Source: Aphanothece sacrum FPU1
GTDB taxonomy: Bacteria > Cyanobacteriota > Cyanobacteriia > Cyanobacteriales > Microcystaceae
Length of the DNA stretch: 64,000 bases
Assembly (NCBI RefSeq): GCF_003864295.1
Contig: NZ_BDQK01000016.1
Span: 282,996-346,995, forward strand
Direction of reading: 5' to 3'
Made by a program: the position numbers and the translations under genes. Positions 1 through 8,530 of this stretch are shown in pieces; position 1 is the first letter of the stretch, and the number at the start of each line of letters is the position of its first letter. The notes beneath the pieces are model-generated. The model saw nothing but the letters and a program-made list of their open reading frames with translations. It had not been told where the DNA came from and ran no database searches.

Positions 1-455
1 TGGTTTTCACTCGAAATTGCATAAGTAACAACTATTGATTCATTTAAGTTAAAAGGAATGACCTCTAGAGTAGCATTCGGAGGCAAAGAGACATTTTTTA
101 AAGCAGTTTCTACAGCTTTTGTAGAATCATCTAGGTTAGAACCTCCGGAAAAAGCTACATTAATAACTGCTTGTCCTGGATAGGTAGAAGAAAATACCTC
201 TGCCCCAGACAGCGATCGCAAAGAGGTTTCAATAGGATTAGTTAATTTGGACTCAGTGACTTGGGTAGTGTCTAAGGTCGCACTAGCATTAACAATAACA
301 ACCGGAAAAGGAACTTCAGGAAAAAGGGCGTATTTGAGAGAACTAAAGGCAAACATTCCCGCAACAGCCACAGCAATCCAGAAAAATAAAGTAATTCGTG
401 CGTATTTAATAGCTAAACGAGAAATATTTAAGTTTTCTCGCAAGGATTGTTTCAT
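1..455 (-). CDS. RND-family efflux permease, N-terminal part (partial)
   Basis: Only the first 151 codons lie in the window; the gene runs off the left edge. I read the reverse strand directly: it starts MKQSLRENLNISRLAI, followed by a hydrophobic segment at about residues 21-41, then ALFPEVPFPVVIVNA. This is the usual TM1 of HAE1/AcrB-type permeases followed by the start of the first periplasmic porter domain (TLDTTQVTESKL, then LRSLSGAEVFSSTYPG). The family exports hydrophobic compounds with proton antiport, as a trimer with a membrane fusion protein. The substrate cannot be told from this fragment. The ATG at 455 is the only sensible start before TM1. An IS200/IS605-like relic lies just upstream. 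Confidence 0.85.
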   Translation of the reverse strand, partial: MKQSLRENLNISRLAIKYARITLFFWIAVAVAGMFAFSSLKYALFPEVPFPVVIVNASATLDTTQVTESKLTNPIETSLRSLSGAEVFSSTYPGQAVINVAFSGGSNLDDSTKAVETALKNVSLPPNATLEVIPFNLNESIVVTYAISSEN

Positions 456-509
456 AGAATTGCCTAAAAGAATGTTACCTTGTTTGGTTATCGAAAAATT
501 GGGTTTAAA

Positions 510-912
510 ACCCCGTCCTTTTAGGACTGCTTTGTGTTATACTATTAGAATCTTCAGGTTGAAATTCCGGCGTACATCGTGAAAATTCTACTGAAATAGT
601 GTAGCACTTTTGAGAGCGAAATAGAAAGACAAGAGCCACCGAAAACTCTTAAAACGCTCGCAGTAACCAATTTGCATTGGTGAATGAACAACTAAAAAAG
701 CTTTTGTGGCAAGACAGATAGGGTAGGGCATACCCGAATCTTGCTTGAAATACCAAAACGCTTGGGGAGTCATCCACAAAAGGGTATCTAGATAACAAGT
801 GATCTTCTAGCAAACTCGCATGGGACATAACCGTGTAAGACCTAAGTAGGGGTAGCTCGAAAGGGCGGTGCTTAGCGCAAGAATCCCCGCAGTTTTAGGG
901 CGCGGGAGATTG
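510..912 (+). mobile_element. Probable non-autonomous IS200/IS605-type relic
   Basis: No real gene is visible in this stretch of about 400 bases. Its left part has a small hairpin, GTCCT-TTT-AGGAC at 515-527. Its right part ends with GAATCCCCGC...GCGGGAGATTGT, with stem 886-890/902-906. This resembles the right end and guide-RNA tail of cyanobacterial TnpB elements (typically GAATCCCCG...CGGGGAGTGTCAA). Subterminal hairpins with no transposase fit an internally deleted, palindrome-associated element. The borders are approximate and the family call rests on motif memory. Confidence 0.45.
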
Positions 913-1010
913 TATTTAGGATGAGTTGGGAAGTCAAAAAAATAAAAAAACTTCCCGAAAAAAACCAAACAACTTAATTTTCTGTGATTTATTGCTGTTG
1001 GCTGGATTTT

Positions 1011-1352
1011 CTAATTGTCAAAGAGTACGTTGTCTAAAATTTCCTCAAAGCAAGTTTGTCCATAAGTTGTTAAGGTTTTTTTCGCGTTGGCATCTCCACT
1101 GCGATATTTAGTTAATAATCCAGTAAAGGCTGGCGATGAGTATTTTTTACGCAAAGTACTGACAGTACAAGTACAGCCTTGTTGGGCCTCAGCTTTAGTC
1201 ATGCCCGCTTTTTGAGCTTGGGGAACACAATCTTTATTAAAGAAATCCATAAAGGGGTCTGAGGCTGCATTGACCTGTTGTGTGGCGATCGCAGTACCTA
1301 AACTCAAGGTTAATAAGGCCATGAAAGTCAGAATATTTCGACTGTAGTTCAT
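1011..1352 (-). CDS. Small secreted cysteine-containing protein, unknown function
   Basis: This 113-residue protein begins with a clear signal peptide (NYSRNILTFMALLTLSLG, then a likely cleavage after QQVNAA). The mature part has four cysteines (KDCVPQA, GCTC, QTCFEE), suggesting disulfides in the periplasm or outside the cell. The pattern is weakly like the short cysteine-rich proteins common in cyanobacteria; I do not recognise a named family. An in-frame ATG 20 codons upstream (1412) exists, but starting there would put charged residues before the signal peptide, so 1352 is preferred. Confidence 0.7.
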   Translation of the reverse strand: MNYSRNILTFMALLTLSLGTAIATQQVNAASDPFMDFFNKDCVPQAQKAGMTKAEAQQGCTCTVSTLRKKYSSPAFTGLLTKYRSGDANAKKTLTTYGQTCFEEILDNVLFDN

Positions 1353-1479
1353 ATTATTTTTAGGACGCGAAACGAATAAACTTGATGGGTGGACGCGCCT
1401 AACCTCCTCCATACATTAGTCTATCGCTTCCTTAGTCAGAGAAAGTATGATTTATGGCAGTTTGTTAAATTGCACAATC

Positions 1480-1585
1480 TATAGCATTACGTATTAAGGT
1501 TAGCACATTTATGACCTCTAAAACCTTGTCTGGGTAGGGGTCAACGGCCGTTGACCCCTACTTAAACTTTTCGAGTAGTGCTATA
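1480..1585. repeat. Short inverted-repeat element with a central 28-nt palindrome
   Basis: A perfect palindrome at 1534-1561 (half-site GTAGGGGTCAACGG) is framed by imperfect inverted ends, TATAGCATTAC at 1480-1490 and GTAGTGCTATA at 1575-1585. The same palindrome recurs with changes at 10756-10781 and 11723-11750. It could act as a terminator or RNA hairpin ahead of the tRNA gene, but has no strong T-run. Confidence 0.6.
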
Positions 1586-1624
1586 TCTTTAGGTTTTGTG
1601 ATATGATCAAAAGAATGTAAAGAT

Positions 1625-1695
<71 letters not shown>

Positions 1696-1952
1696 CTCTC
1701 CCTAACCTATATATAATGCGGACTTTCGGCTTTTTGAATTTTTAGTTTTCATAGCCGAAATCCTATTATATTTTGGCTCTCATTTTTCAGGAGATTAGGC
1801 ACTCTAATTGGTTATCTTTTCCCTGAGTATCAAAAAAGAGTACCCCGTTTCCGTAGGCATAATTTCTAAAATAAAGAAAATTAGCGATCAGTCAATATCC
1901 TTGAAAATTGTTATTATAACTTAATAGCAAATCATAAGGTGTGAAGAGATTT

Positions 1953-2969
1953 ATGGCTGTTCAATTAAAACAAGCTCTCGTTGTTGCTCAGTATATCATT
2001 ACCCAACGTTTAAGGGGTCGTAAACGCTTTCCTCTAGTGTTAATGCTAGAACCTTTGTTTCGTTGTAACTTAGCTTGTTCAGGATGCGGAAAAATTCAAC
2101 ATCCTGCTGAAATTTTAACCCGTAATCTTACCCCTGAAGAATGTTTTACCGCAGTTGAAGAATGTGGTGTTCCTGTGGTATCTATTCCTGGTGGTGAACC
2201 TTTACTTCATCCCCAAATTGGTGAAATTGTTAAAGGTTTAGTCGAACGGAAAAAATTTATCTATTTTTGTACTAATGCTATTCTTTTAGAAAAAAGTCTC
2301 GATAAATTTGAACCTTCTCCTTATCTAACTTTTAGTGTTCATTTAGATGGTTTACGGGAACATCATGATAAATGTGTTGATCGTAAAGGTGTATTTGATA
2401 AAGCAGTTCAAGGAATTCGTGCAGCTAAAGCTAAAGGGTTTCGGGTAACAACAAATACCACTGTATTTGAAGGAACAGACCCTAAAGAAATGCAGGATTT
2501 TTTTGATTTTGTGCAAACATTAGATACAGATGGAATGATGATTTCTCCTGGATATAGTTATGAATGGGCCCCAGACCAAGATCATTTCTTGAAACGGGAA
2601 CAAACTAAAGCTTTATTTCAAGAAATTTTAAGTCCTTGGAAATCAGGTAAAAAGCGATGGAATTTTAATCATAATCCTCTATTTTTAGATTTTCTTTTAG
2701 GAGATAAAGATTATGAATGTACCCCTTGGGGAAGTCCTAGTTATAGCGTTCTTGGTTGGCAAAAACCTTGTTATCTTCTCAATGAAGGTCATTATAAAAC
2801 CTTTAAGGAATTGTTAGAAGAAACTCAATGGGAAAATTATGGAAATAAAAGCAATAATACCCAATGTGCCGATTGTATGGTACATTGTGGATATGAACCC
2901 ACTGCGGCTGTTGATGCTATGAACCCTGCTAATATGGGCCGTGCTTTAGGTAGTTTGTTAAGTGCTTAA
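1953..2969 (+). CDS. hpnH: Adenosyl-hopene transferase HpnH (radical SAM)
   Basis: HpnH joins the 5'-deoxyadenosyl group of SAM to diploptene, the first step of C35 hopanoid side-chain synthesis. The radical SAM motif CNLACSGC gives cluster cysteines C38, C42 and C45 from this start. It is followed by GGEP and, near the C-terminus, [12 protein letters not shown], the extra cysteine region of the SPASM-like tail. The length of 338 residues is typical. I chose ATG 1953 (MAVQLKQAL) over the in-frame GTG at 1941 because it matches the usual family start. The gene stands alone between tRNA-Cys and an Uma2 relic, with no other hpn gene in the window. Confidence 0.88.
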   Translation: MAVQLKQALVVAQYIITQRLRGRKRFPLVLMLEPLFRCNLACSGCGKIQHPAEILTRNLTPEECFTAVEECGVPVVSIPGGEPLLHPQIGEIVKGLVERKKFIYFCTNAILLEKSLDKFEPSPYLTFSVHLDGLREHHDKCVDRKGVFDKAVQGIRAAKAKGFRVTTNTTVFEGTDPKEMQDFFDFVQTLDTDGMMISPGYSYEWAPDQDHFLKREQTKALFQEILSPWKSGKKRWNFNHNPLFLDFLLGDKDYECTPWGSPSYSVLGWQKPCYLLNEGHYKTFKELLEETQWENYGNKSNNTQCADCMVHCGYEPTAAVDAMNPANMGRALGSLLSA

Positions 2970-3050
2970 TTAGTCTTATAATCAGGGAATGGACGCTATA
3001 TTTATAGTTGCCATTCTCTGTTTCAAGTTAAGAGATAATGGTGAAAAATA

Positions 3051-3155
3051 ATGATTTATTTATCAGATCTTAATAAATTTAATATTTTTATAGTCTTAAT
3101 TTTGATGGCTTTATATGGAGCATCTACAATAATTTTGATCTTAGAAAAAATCTAA
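3051..3155 (+). CDS. Possible single-membrane-span peptide of 34 residues
   Basis: An ATG at 3051 opens a 34-codon frame whose middle, FIVLILMALYGASTIILIL, is long enough for one membrane helix, ending EKI. Cyanobacteria carry many such tiny membrane subunits (Psb, Pet, Ndh), but I cannot match this one. No clear ribosome binding site is visible. It may equally be a chance frame in AT-rich DNA. Confidence 0.25.
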   Translation: MIYLSDLNKFNIFIVLILMALYGASTIILILEKI

Positions 3156-3156
3156 A

Positions 3157-3336
3157 ATGGTTAATAATTCTGAATCTAGAGAAAGCAACAAAATTTTCGG
3201 TAGTTTAATTCCTATTATTTATAAAAGTAACTTATTAGCAACTGAAACAGAACCTAAATCTTTACCTATGTTAGATAAAATAAATCTAGATTTAACAGCA
3301 GATAAAATTTTTTCTTGGTTAAAAATAAAACCTTAA
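3157..3336 (+). pseudogene. C-terminal fragment of an Uma2-family gene
   Basis: From residue 20 on, the 59-codon frame repeats the tail of the intact Uma2 protein that follows at 3435-4031: IIYKSNLLATETEPKSLPML here against IYRSDLLETETEQKTLPIL there, and both end LDLTADKIFSWLKIK. The N-terminal two thirds of the family fold, including the nuclease motifs, are missing. It is best read as the remains of a tandem paralogue. Confidence 0.7.
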
Positions 3337-3434
3337 TAAAAACATTATTATTTTCTTAAATTATTATGTTAAAATAGTAATATTGAGTGCCTAATTTTAT
3401 ATAAATCACTGCCTATATTAATTTTTAATCTCTC

Positions 3435-4031
3435 ATGACTACCACATCTATTCTAACCCTTAGTCTCGCAGATTTTCTGAATAAATCCCAGATTGATGAA
3501 TCACCCGCTTGGGAATATATTAATGGCAAAATGTTGCAAAAGCCTATGCCTCAAACTCACCATAGCCGACTACAACTTAAATTAGCGACCACGATTGAAT
3601 TAGTTGCTGAACCTAATCAAATTGCCCTTGCTTTTCCTGAATTGCGCTGTACTTTTGGTGGACGTTCTATTGTTCCTGATATTGCTGTTATTCTTTGGGA
3701 AAAAATACCCTTTAATGAAGTAGAAGAACCTGAAAATAGCTCGTTCTTCTCTGCACCTGATTGGACAATTGAAATACTTTCTCCTAAACAAAATTCAACC
3801 AAAGTCATTGATAATATACTTTATTGTTTACAACATGGTAGCAAATTAGGATGGTTAATTGATCCTGATGAACGCTCAATTTTGGTCTTTCAACCAAACC
3901 AAACCCCAACTATTTATAGAAGTGACTTATTAGAAACTGAGACAGAGCAAAAAACTTTACCTATTTTAGATAAAATTAATCTAGATTTGACAGCAGATAA
4001 AATTTTTTCTTGGTTAAAAATTAAACATTAG
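3435..4031 (+). CDS. Uma2 family restriction-endonuclease-like protein
   Basis: A 198-residue member of the Uma2 (DUF820) family, which has a PD-(D/E)XK nuclease fold and is heavily expanded in cyanobacteria; the physiological role is not established. Visible motifs are ELRCTFGGRSIVPDIAVI (the VPD acidic site), PDWTIEILSPKQNS (the E-x-L/S-P strand) and GSKLGWLIDPDERSILVFQ. The C-terminus ends FSWLKIKH. A truncated paralogue tail lies directly upstream and tex starts 23 bases downstream on the same strand. Confidence 0.85.
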   Translation: MTTTSILTLSLADFLNKSQIDESPAWEYINGKMLQKPMPQTHHSRLQLKLATTIELVAEPNQIALAFPELRCTFGGRSIVPDIAVILWEKIPFNEVEEPENSSFFSAPDWTIEILSPKQNSTKVIDNILYCLQHGSKLGWLIDPDERSILVFQPNQTPTIYRSDLLETETEQKTLPILDKINLDLTADKIFSWLKIKH

Positions 4032-4054
4032 ACAAATAATCCTGATTAAATATT

Positions 4055-6214
4055 ATGGTTAATTTTATTACACTCATTGCTTCTGAATTATCCCTTACTT
4101 CCCAACAGATAAAAAATGCTTTAGACTTATTAATAGAAGGTGCAACTATTCCCTTTATCGCACGTTATCGGAAAGAAAAAACAGGTTCTCTAGATGAAAT
4201 ACAAATCAGAGATATTTGGGAACGATATAATTATTTGATGGAGTTAGAGAAACGAAAACAAACAATTTTAGAATCAATTAATGCTCAAAATAAACTCACG
4301 GATGAAGTGAGAAACCAAATAGAAACTTGTTTACAAAAAAACGAACTCGAAGATTTATATTTACCCTATAAACCAAAACGACGTACTAAAGCAACTGTTG
4401 CTAAAGAAAAAGGATTAGAACCTTTAGCATCATTGATTAAATCTTTGAACAATCCTACCACAACAACTCTATCTTTAGAACAAGAAGCAAGTCAATATAT
4501 TTCTGAAGAAAACGGAATTATAACTGTTCAAGATGCGCTCAATGGTGCTGCTGATATTTTAGCAGAAGAAACCGCAGACAAAGCTAATTTACGTGCTTAT
4601 CTTCGAGAATATTTCATGAAAGAAGGAGTCTTTATCTCTCGTATAAAAAATGAACATCCTGAAGGCAGTACCAAATATGAAATGTATCGAGACTTTAGAA
4701 TTGGTGTTCAAAAAATAGCTTCTCATAATATTTTGGCTTTATTTCGTGGAGAAGAAGAAAAAATAATTTCTCTTGATATTGAATTTGATGAATCCTTTGT
4801 TTTATCTTATTTAGCTTCTCAGGAAATTAAGACTAAAAACTCTCAAATTAAAGCTGTTTATCAAGAAATGCTTAAAGATTCATTTAACCGTTTAATTAAA
4901 CCTTCATTACTAAGAGAAGTACGTTCAGATCGCAAAAATTGGGCCGATATTGAATCTATCAAAACCTTTGAAACTAACTTAAGAGAATTACTTTTATCTT
5001 CTCCTGCAGGAATGAAACCAACCTTAGCTATTGATCCAGGATTTCGTACAGGTTGTAAGGTCTCTATTCTATCAGAAACAGGTCAATTTTTAGAGTATCA
5101 AGCTATCTTTCCCCATACGGGAGAAGGAAAACGAAAAGAAGCAGAAAAAATCTTGACAAATCTAATTCAAAAATATAAAATACAATTAATTGCTATTGGA
5201 AATGGAACCGCTTCTCGTGAAACAGATCAGTTTGTATCTGAAGTCATGAAACCTTTAGAAAACAAACCAATTCAAGTGATAGTTAATGAGTCAGGTGCAT
5301 CAATTTATTCTGCAAGTGATGTTGCAAGAGAAGAATTTCCTGATCTAGATATTACCATTAGAGGTGCGATTAGTATTGGGAGAAGATTACAAGATCCTCT
5401 TGCTGAATTAGTAAAAATTGATCCAAAATCTATTGGAGTTGGACAATATCAACATGATGTTGATCAGAAATTATTAAAAAAGAAACTAGAAGAAACAATT
5501 GAAAGTTGTGTGAATTATGTAGGAGTTGACTTGAATACTGCTTCCCAACAATTATTAACCTTTGTCTCTGGTATCACTCCAACTATTGCTAATAATATTG
5601 TTAATTATCGTAATCAAAATGGGGTTTTTAAAAACCGTAAAGAGTTATTAAAAGTAGCAAAATTAGGAGCAAAATCATTTGAACAAGCAGCAGGTTTCTT
5701 AAGAATTCGTGGAGGAAATAATCCTTTAGATAATACCGCAGTTCATCCTGAAAGTTATCCTGTAGTTGAAGCGATCGCCAAGACTTTAAATATCTCCTTA
5801 AACCAAATCAGTGAAGCAAATTCTCCTCTAAAGTCTCTTGATCTTAACTTATTTGTTACTGATAAGATTGGTTTACCAACCCTAAAAGATCTTATCACAG
5901 AATTAGAGAAACCAGGACGAGATCCTAGAGAAGAATTTAAGTATGCAACCTTTAAAGAAGGGGTAACAGAAATTAGTGATTTAAGGGAAGGAATGATTCT
6001 AGAAGGAATTATCACTAATGTGGTTAATTTTGGTGCATTTGTTGATATTGGAGTTCATCAAGATGGGTTAGTTCATATTTCCCAACTTGCTAATTATTTT
6101 ATCAAAGATCCTAAACAAGTTGTCAAGGTAGGACAAGTTGTCAAAGTCAAAGTATTAGAAGTCAATGAACAACTTAAAAGGATTAATTTATCCATAAAAG
6201 ATGCTCTACAATAA
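4055..6214 (+). CDS. tex: Tex-family S1 RNA-binding transcription accessory protein
   Basis: The 719 residues match the full length of Tex. In order they show the helical N-terminal region (ATIPFIARYRKEKTG), a YqgF/RNase H-like domain starting near TLAIDPGFRTGCKV, the helix-hairpin-helix part (LNTASQQLLTFVSGI, NGVFKNRKELLKV) and a C-terminal S1 domain (GIITNVVNFGAFVDIGVHQD). Tex binds nucleic acid and the transcription machinery in other bacteria and affects expression of stress and virulence genes; its exact job here is unknown. The gene follows Uma2 on the same strand with a 23-base gap, so they may be cotranscribed, and converges on the 6231-6545 gene. Confidence 0.93.
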   Translation: MVNFITLIASELSLTSQQIKNALDLLIEGATIPFIARYRKEKTGSLDEIQIRDIWERYNYLMELEKRKQTILESINAQNKLTDEVRNQIETCLQKNELEDLYLPYKPKRRTKATVAKEKGLEPLASLIKSLNNPTTTTLSLEQEASQYISEENGIITVQDALNGAADILAEETADKANLRAYLREYFMKEGVFISRIKNEHPEGSTKYEMYRDFRIGVQKIASHNILALFRGEEEKIISLDIEFDESFVLSYLASQEIKTKNSQIKAVYQEMLKDSFNRLIKPSLLREVRSDRKNWADIESIKTFETNLRELLLSSPAGMKPTLAIDPGFRTGCKVSILSETGQFLEYQAIFPHTGEGKRKEAEKILTNLIQKYKIQLIAIGNGTASRETDQFVSEVMKPLENKPIQVIVNESGASIYSASDVAREEFPDLDITIRGAISIGRRLQDPLAELVKIDPKSIGVGQYQHDVDQKLLKKKLEETIESCVNYVGVDLNTASQQLLTFVSGITPTIANNIVNYRNQNGVFKNRKELLKVAKLGAKSFEQAAGFLRIRGGNNPLDNTAVHPESYPVVEAIAKTLNISLNQISEANSPLKSLDLNLFVTDKIGLPTLKDLITELEKPGRDPREEFKYATFKEGVTEISDLREGMILEGIITNVVNFGAFVDIGVHQDGLVHISQLANYFIKDPKQVVKVGQVVKVKVLEVNEQLKRINLSIKDALQ

Positions 6215-6230
6215 GGGATTGTATCCTGAG

Positions 6231-6545
6231 TTAAAGATAACCTGATCTTTCCTTTTTAAGAACCATCGCTAAATTACTGGGTAATTCTTCTAATTTAGCA
6301 GATATTTCTACTTGAGAAAAGGGAGAAGAAAAAGTATAACAAGGATCACATTCTCCATCTTCATAAACTTGAATAACCCACTTATCGGGTAAATCTTTGA
6401 TAGCAATTTCCACAATATACCACCATCTATCGGGAATTGTACGAGAATTAAGCACAACAAACCAATCTTTTTCTTGACTGGGAAGTTCCCATTCTTCCAT
6501 CACAAAATTGATGGCTAAATCTTCAGCATCAGCTAGAGAAATCAT
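6231..6545 (-). CDS. Conserved hypothetical, acidic, 104 residues
   Basis: This is an acidic, tryptophan-rich soluble protein (WELPSQEKDWFVVL, DRWWYIVEIAIKDLPDKWVIQVYEDGECDPCYTF) with no signal peptide or membrane span. The alternating strands and acidic character resemble small immunity-type proteins, but I do not recognise a family. Its start lies 2 bases after the stop of the gene at 6548-6724, so the two form one transcription unit with that gene first. Confidence 0.6.
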   Translation of the reverse strand: MISLADAEDLAINFVMEEWELPSQEKDWFVVLNSRTIPDRWWYIVEIAIKDLPDKWVIQVYEDGECDPCYTFSSPFSQVEISAKLEELPSNLAMVLKKERSGYL

Positions 6546-6547
6546 GA

Positions 6548-6724
6548 CTAATTTTCCACCTCAATAACTTTTTCAAATTCCCAATGATCCGCATCCATTT
6601 CACTCAGTAATGCCTCAAGTTTTTGTTTAGCTTCTTGACTTGTTTTCGCTTTAATTGAAAAACAAGCACTGATAACAATTTCGTAAATTTTATCGGGATT
6701 AAATGGCTTAATAGTGTGTTGCAT
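6548..6724 (-). CDS. Small conserved hypothetical, 58 residues, first gene of a pair
   Basis: The reverse strand reads MQHTIKPFNPDKIYEIVISA and ends FEKVIEVEN. It is preceded by 5'-AT-rich DNA and its stop is 2 bases from the ATG of the 104-residue gene, so the two are probably translated together. Residues 30-50 (QEAKQKLEALLSEMDADHWE) form a likely amphipathic helix. No catalytic motif is visible. The close pairing with an acidic partner would fit a toxin-antitoxin or effector-immunity arrangement, but nothing in the sequence proves it. Confidence 0.5.
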   Translation of the reverse strand: MQHTIKPFNPDKIYEIVISACFSIKAKTSQEAKQKLEALLSEMDADHWEFEKVIEVEN

Positions 6725-7028
6725 AGTAATAATTAATCACAAATAAGAGGAGCAGTAGACAGGTCAAAGAATATTTTTATTGGGTTACTCTCATAAGAGA
6801 ATTATAAATCAATATTCTCAGCCTTATCTATAAAATTAATGTTAATGTTATCTTTTTGTGTTCTCTTTTAATTTATTTAATGTTAATTTTCTTATATAAT
6901 ATTTATTAATCTATAAATAATTTAACAATTTAGCTTAATCATTTTTAGTGATAATTAGTAAATATTTTTAAATCATATTTTTGTATTTTATGTTACGATA
7001 GATACAAAATATTCTACAGAAAATCTCT
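6725..7028. other. AT-rich divergent intergenic region
   Basis: About 300 bases between two divergent genes, with long A/T runs and no convincing ORF, RNA or repeat. It must hold promoters for both sides; TATATAAT near 6894-6901 is a plausible -10-like site, but I cannot assign a transcription start. Confidence 0.4.
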
Positions 7029-7367
7029 ATGAAGCAGACAAATAGCCAAGCGATTGAAATTCAGCAGATTACTGGACTCAAACCGAGGCATTTTGCTGAT
7101 TTAGTCAGGGCAGCACAATTGATTTTCGATCCCAGTGGAGGGGTGTTAGGTAGACACTCCCAAGTGAATTGGTCTGTATTTGGTCTTTCGGAAACCATCT
7201 TAGAAAATTTAAAGGAATTAGGGCAAAAATATCAATATGCGTCTCCTCACATTCCTGTGCAAATCATCTGGAATCAGTTAATACCAGAAACTCGTAGTTG
7301 GTTCATTGATCACAAAAATATTTTGTGGCAAATTGAGGAGGTTTTACCTCCTCTGGATGAGGACTAA
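7029..7367 (+). CDS. Conserved cyanobacterial hypothetical, 112 residues
   Basis: A soluble protein starting MKQTNSQAIEIQQITGLKPRHFADLVRAA, with no signal peptide or membrane segment. The C-terminal half has aromatic-rich stretches (WNQLIPETRSWFIDHKNILWQIEEVLPPLDED) and an acidic tail. I do not recognise a family. Its reading frame is clean, with normal AT-biased third positions. It converges on the SemiSWEET gene, with a bidirectional terminator-like palindrome between them. Confidence 0.6.
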   Translation: MKQTNSQAIEIQQITGLKPRHFADLVRAAQLIFDPSGGVLGRHSQVNWSVFGLSETILENLKELGQKYQYASPHIPVQIIWNQLIPETRSWFIDHKNILWQIEEVLPPLDED

Positions 7368-7438
7368 TTTGACAGTGAATAGTTAACAGTTAACAGTTAT
7401 CCGTTAAGTAGGTATTCACGGATTGAATGGGAGTTAGG

Positions 7439-7456
7439 GGCATAATATATTATGCC
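7439..7456. terminator. Perfect 18-nt palindrome between convergent genes
   Basis: GGCATAATATATTATGCC is fully self-complementary and sits between the stop of the 112-residue gene and the stop of the SemiSWEET gene. It could serve both strands as a terminator. There is no long T-run, so strength is uncertain. Confidence 0.45.
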
Positions 7457-7478
7457 TCTACTCAATACCTAAGTTATT

Positions 7479-7733
7479 TTATCGATATTTAAGTTTCAAC
7501 ACCAGAATTGGAAAAGCTAAGATAAAAGTTGCTGTATTGGTCAGAATAACCGGTACATTTTGCAAAAAAAATCCATAAAGAATCCATAACAAAAGTCCAG
7601 TACAAAACAGAAGAAACATTTCTAAAGAGATATCTTTAGTAGAATGAGTTTTCCAAGTTTTAATAACTTGAGGTAAAAAAGATATGGTTGTAAAAGTACC
7701 AGCTAATAAACCCAGAAAAGTAATAGGTTCCAT
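7479..7733 (-). CDS. SemiSWEET-type sugar transporter
   Basis: At 84 residues this is the size of bacterial SemiSWEETs, which dimerise to form a sugar uniporter from two three-helix bundles. The PQ motif is in place (FLPQVIKTWKTHSTKDIS) at the end of helix 1, followed by helix 2 (LEMFLLFCTGLLLWILYGFF) and helix 3 (VILTNTATFILAFPILVLKL). It acts in the cytoplasmic membrane; the substrate cannot be predicted. It is a single gene, convergent with the upstream hypothetical. Confidence 0.85.
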   Translation of the reverse strand: MEPITFLGLLAGTFTTISFLPQVIKTWKTHSTKDISLEMFLLFCTGLLLWILYGFFLQNVPVILTNTATFILAFPILVLKLKYR

Positions 7734-7800
7734 CGGTTAGTCATTGAAATTTAAAGGTTAATTCTATCTACAGTAACGTACCAGAAAAAACAGATAAAAA

Positions 7801-7819
7801 CGCGTCAATCTATGACGCG
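7801..7819 (-). terminator. Rho-independent terminator of rpsU
   Basis: On the reverse strand the stem CGCGTCA/TGACGCG with a 5-nt loop is followed by TTTTTATCTG. It lies 36 bases after the rpsU stop. Confidence 0.7.
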
Positions 7820-7854
7820 CTGCCTGTTTAATGTTCCTGTATCATTGATATTTA

Positions 7855-8040
7855 CTAGCTGTAATGTCTTTTGCGTTGTTTATGTTTAGCTAGTGCTTTG
7901 CGCTTGCGTTTTTCAATGGGGGTTTCAAAATGCCGATGTTTTTTCATGTCAGTAAAAATTCCTGCCTTACTGACTTGTCTTTTAAATCGACGTAAAGCTG
8001 ATTCGATACCTTCATTTTCTCCCAGAATTACTTGGGTCAT
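7855..8040 (-). CDS. rpsU: 30S ribosomal protein S21
   Basis: The 61 residues carry the S21 signature ([20 protein letters not shown]) and the very basic C-terminus ([19 protein letters not shown]). S21 is a small-subunit protein near the mRNA exit and anti-Shine-Dalgarno region. A strong stem-loop with a T-run follows the stop. The pentapeptide-repeat gene lies 36 bases upstream on the same strand; it may share the transcript. Confidence 0.95.
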   Translation of the reverse strand: MTQVILGENEGIESALRRFKRQVSKAGIFTDMKKHRHFETPIEKRKRKALAKHKQRKRHYS

Positions 8041-8076
8041 TCCTTCTTTTCTCCTATACTTAATAAAGTTTTTAGC

Positions 8077-8388
8077 TTAGGTGTGTAAACCATCAGACAT
8101 AATTGTCCCACGTAGATGAGCGTTCGTTAAATTGATCGTACTCAAATCTACACCACTTAAATTAGCTGATATTAGATTGGTTTCAGTTAAATCTGCACCA
8201 GTCAAAACAGCATCCGTTAGATTAGCATAGCTTAAATTCGTTCGTGTTAAATTAGCGCCCCTAAGATCAGCCCCTGTAAAATCAGCACCACTGAGATTTA
8301 TGTTTCTGAGATTAGCTGCAATCAGCGTCAGATTCCTAAAATCTCTTTGTCCTGCCAGATATCGACTTAAAAGTTCTTTGATATTCAT
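8077..8388 (-). CDS. Short pentapeptide-repeat protein
   Basis: Residues 22-100 are an almost unbroken run of A(N/D)LxX repeats: LIAANLRNINLSGADFTGADL, then RGANLTRTNLSYANLTDAVLTG and so on. About 15-16 five-residue units predict roughly four turns of a right-handed quadrilateral beta-helix. The N-terminal 20 residues (NIKELLSRYLAGQRDFRNLT) form the cap. Function is unknown; such proteins are abundant in cyanobacteria. No signal peptide is present, so it is probably cytoplasmic. Confidence 0.85.
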   Translation of the reverse strand: MNIKELLSRYLAGQRDFRNLTLIAANLRNINLSGADFTGADLRGANLTRTNLSYANLTDAVLTGADLTETNLISANLSGVDLSTINLTNAHLRGTIMSDGLHT

Positions 8389-8530
8389 TGAGTCCTTTCA
8401 TGATTTGCTTGAATAATCGAGTTGAACTAAAGTAAGAGTTTTTTAGCTAGTTAATCTATTGCGAAGCAAACCATTACTCAGTAATGGCCTAACTTCACGA
8501 CTTTAGAGATAACACCGTCAATAACAATAC

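Noticed and set aside
926..1111. 61-codon frame on the + strand
   Set aside because: It overlaps the secreted protein gene on the opposite strand and the relic end, with no support of its own.
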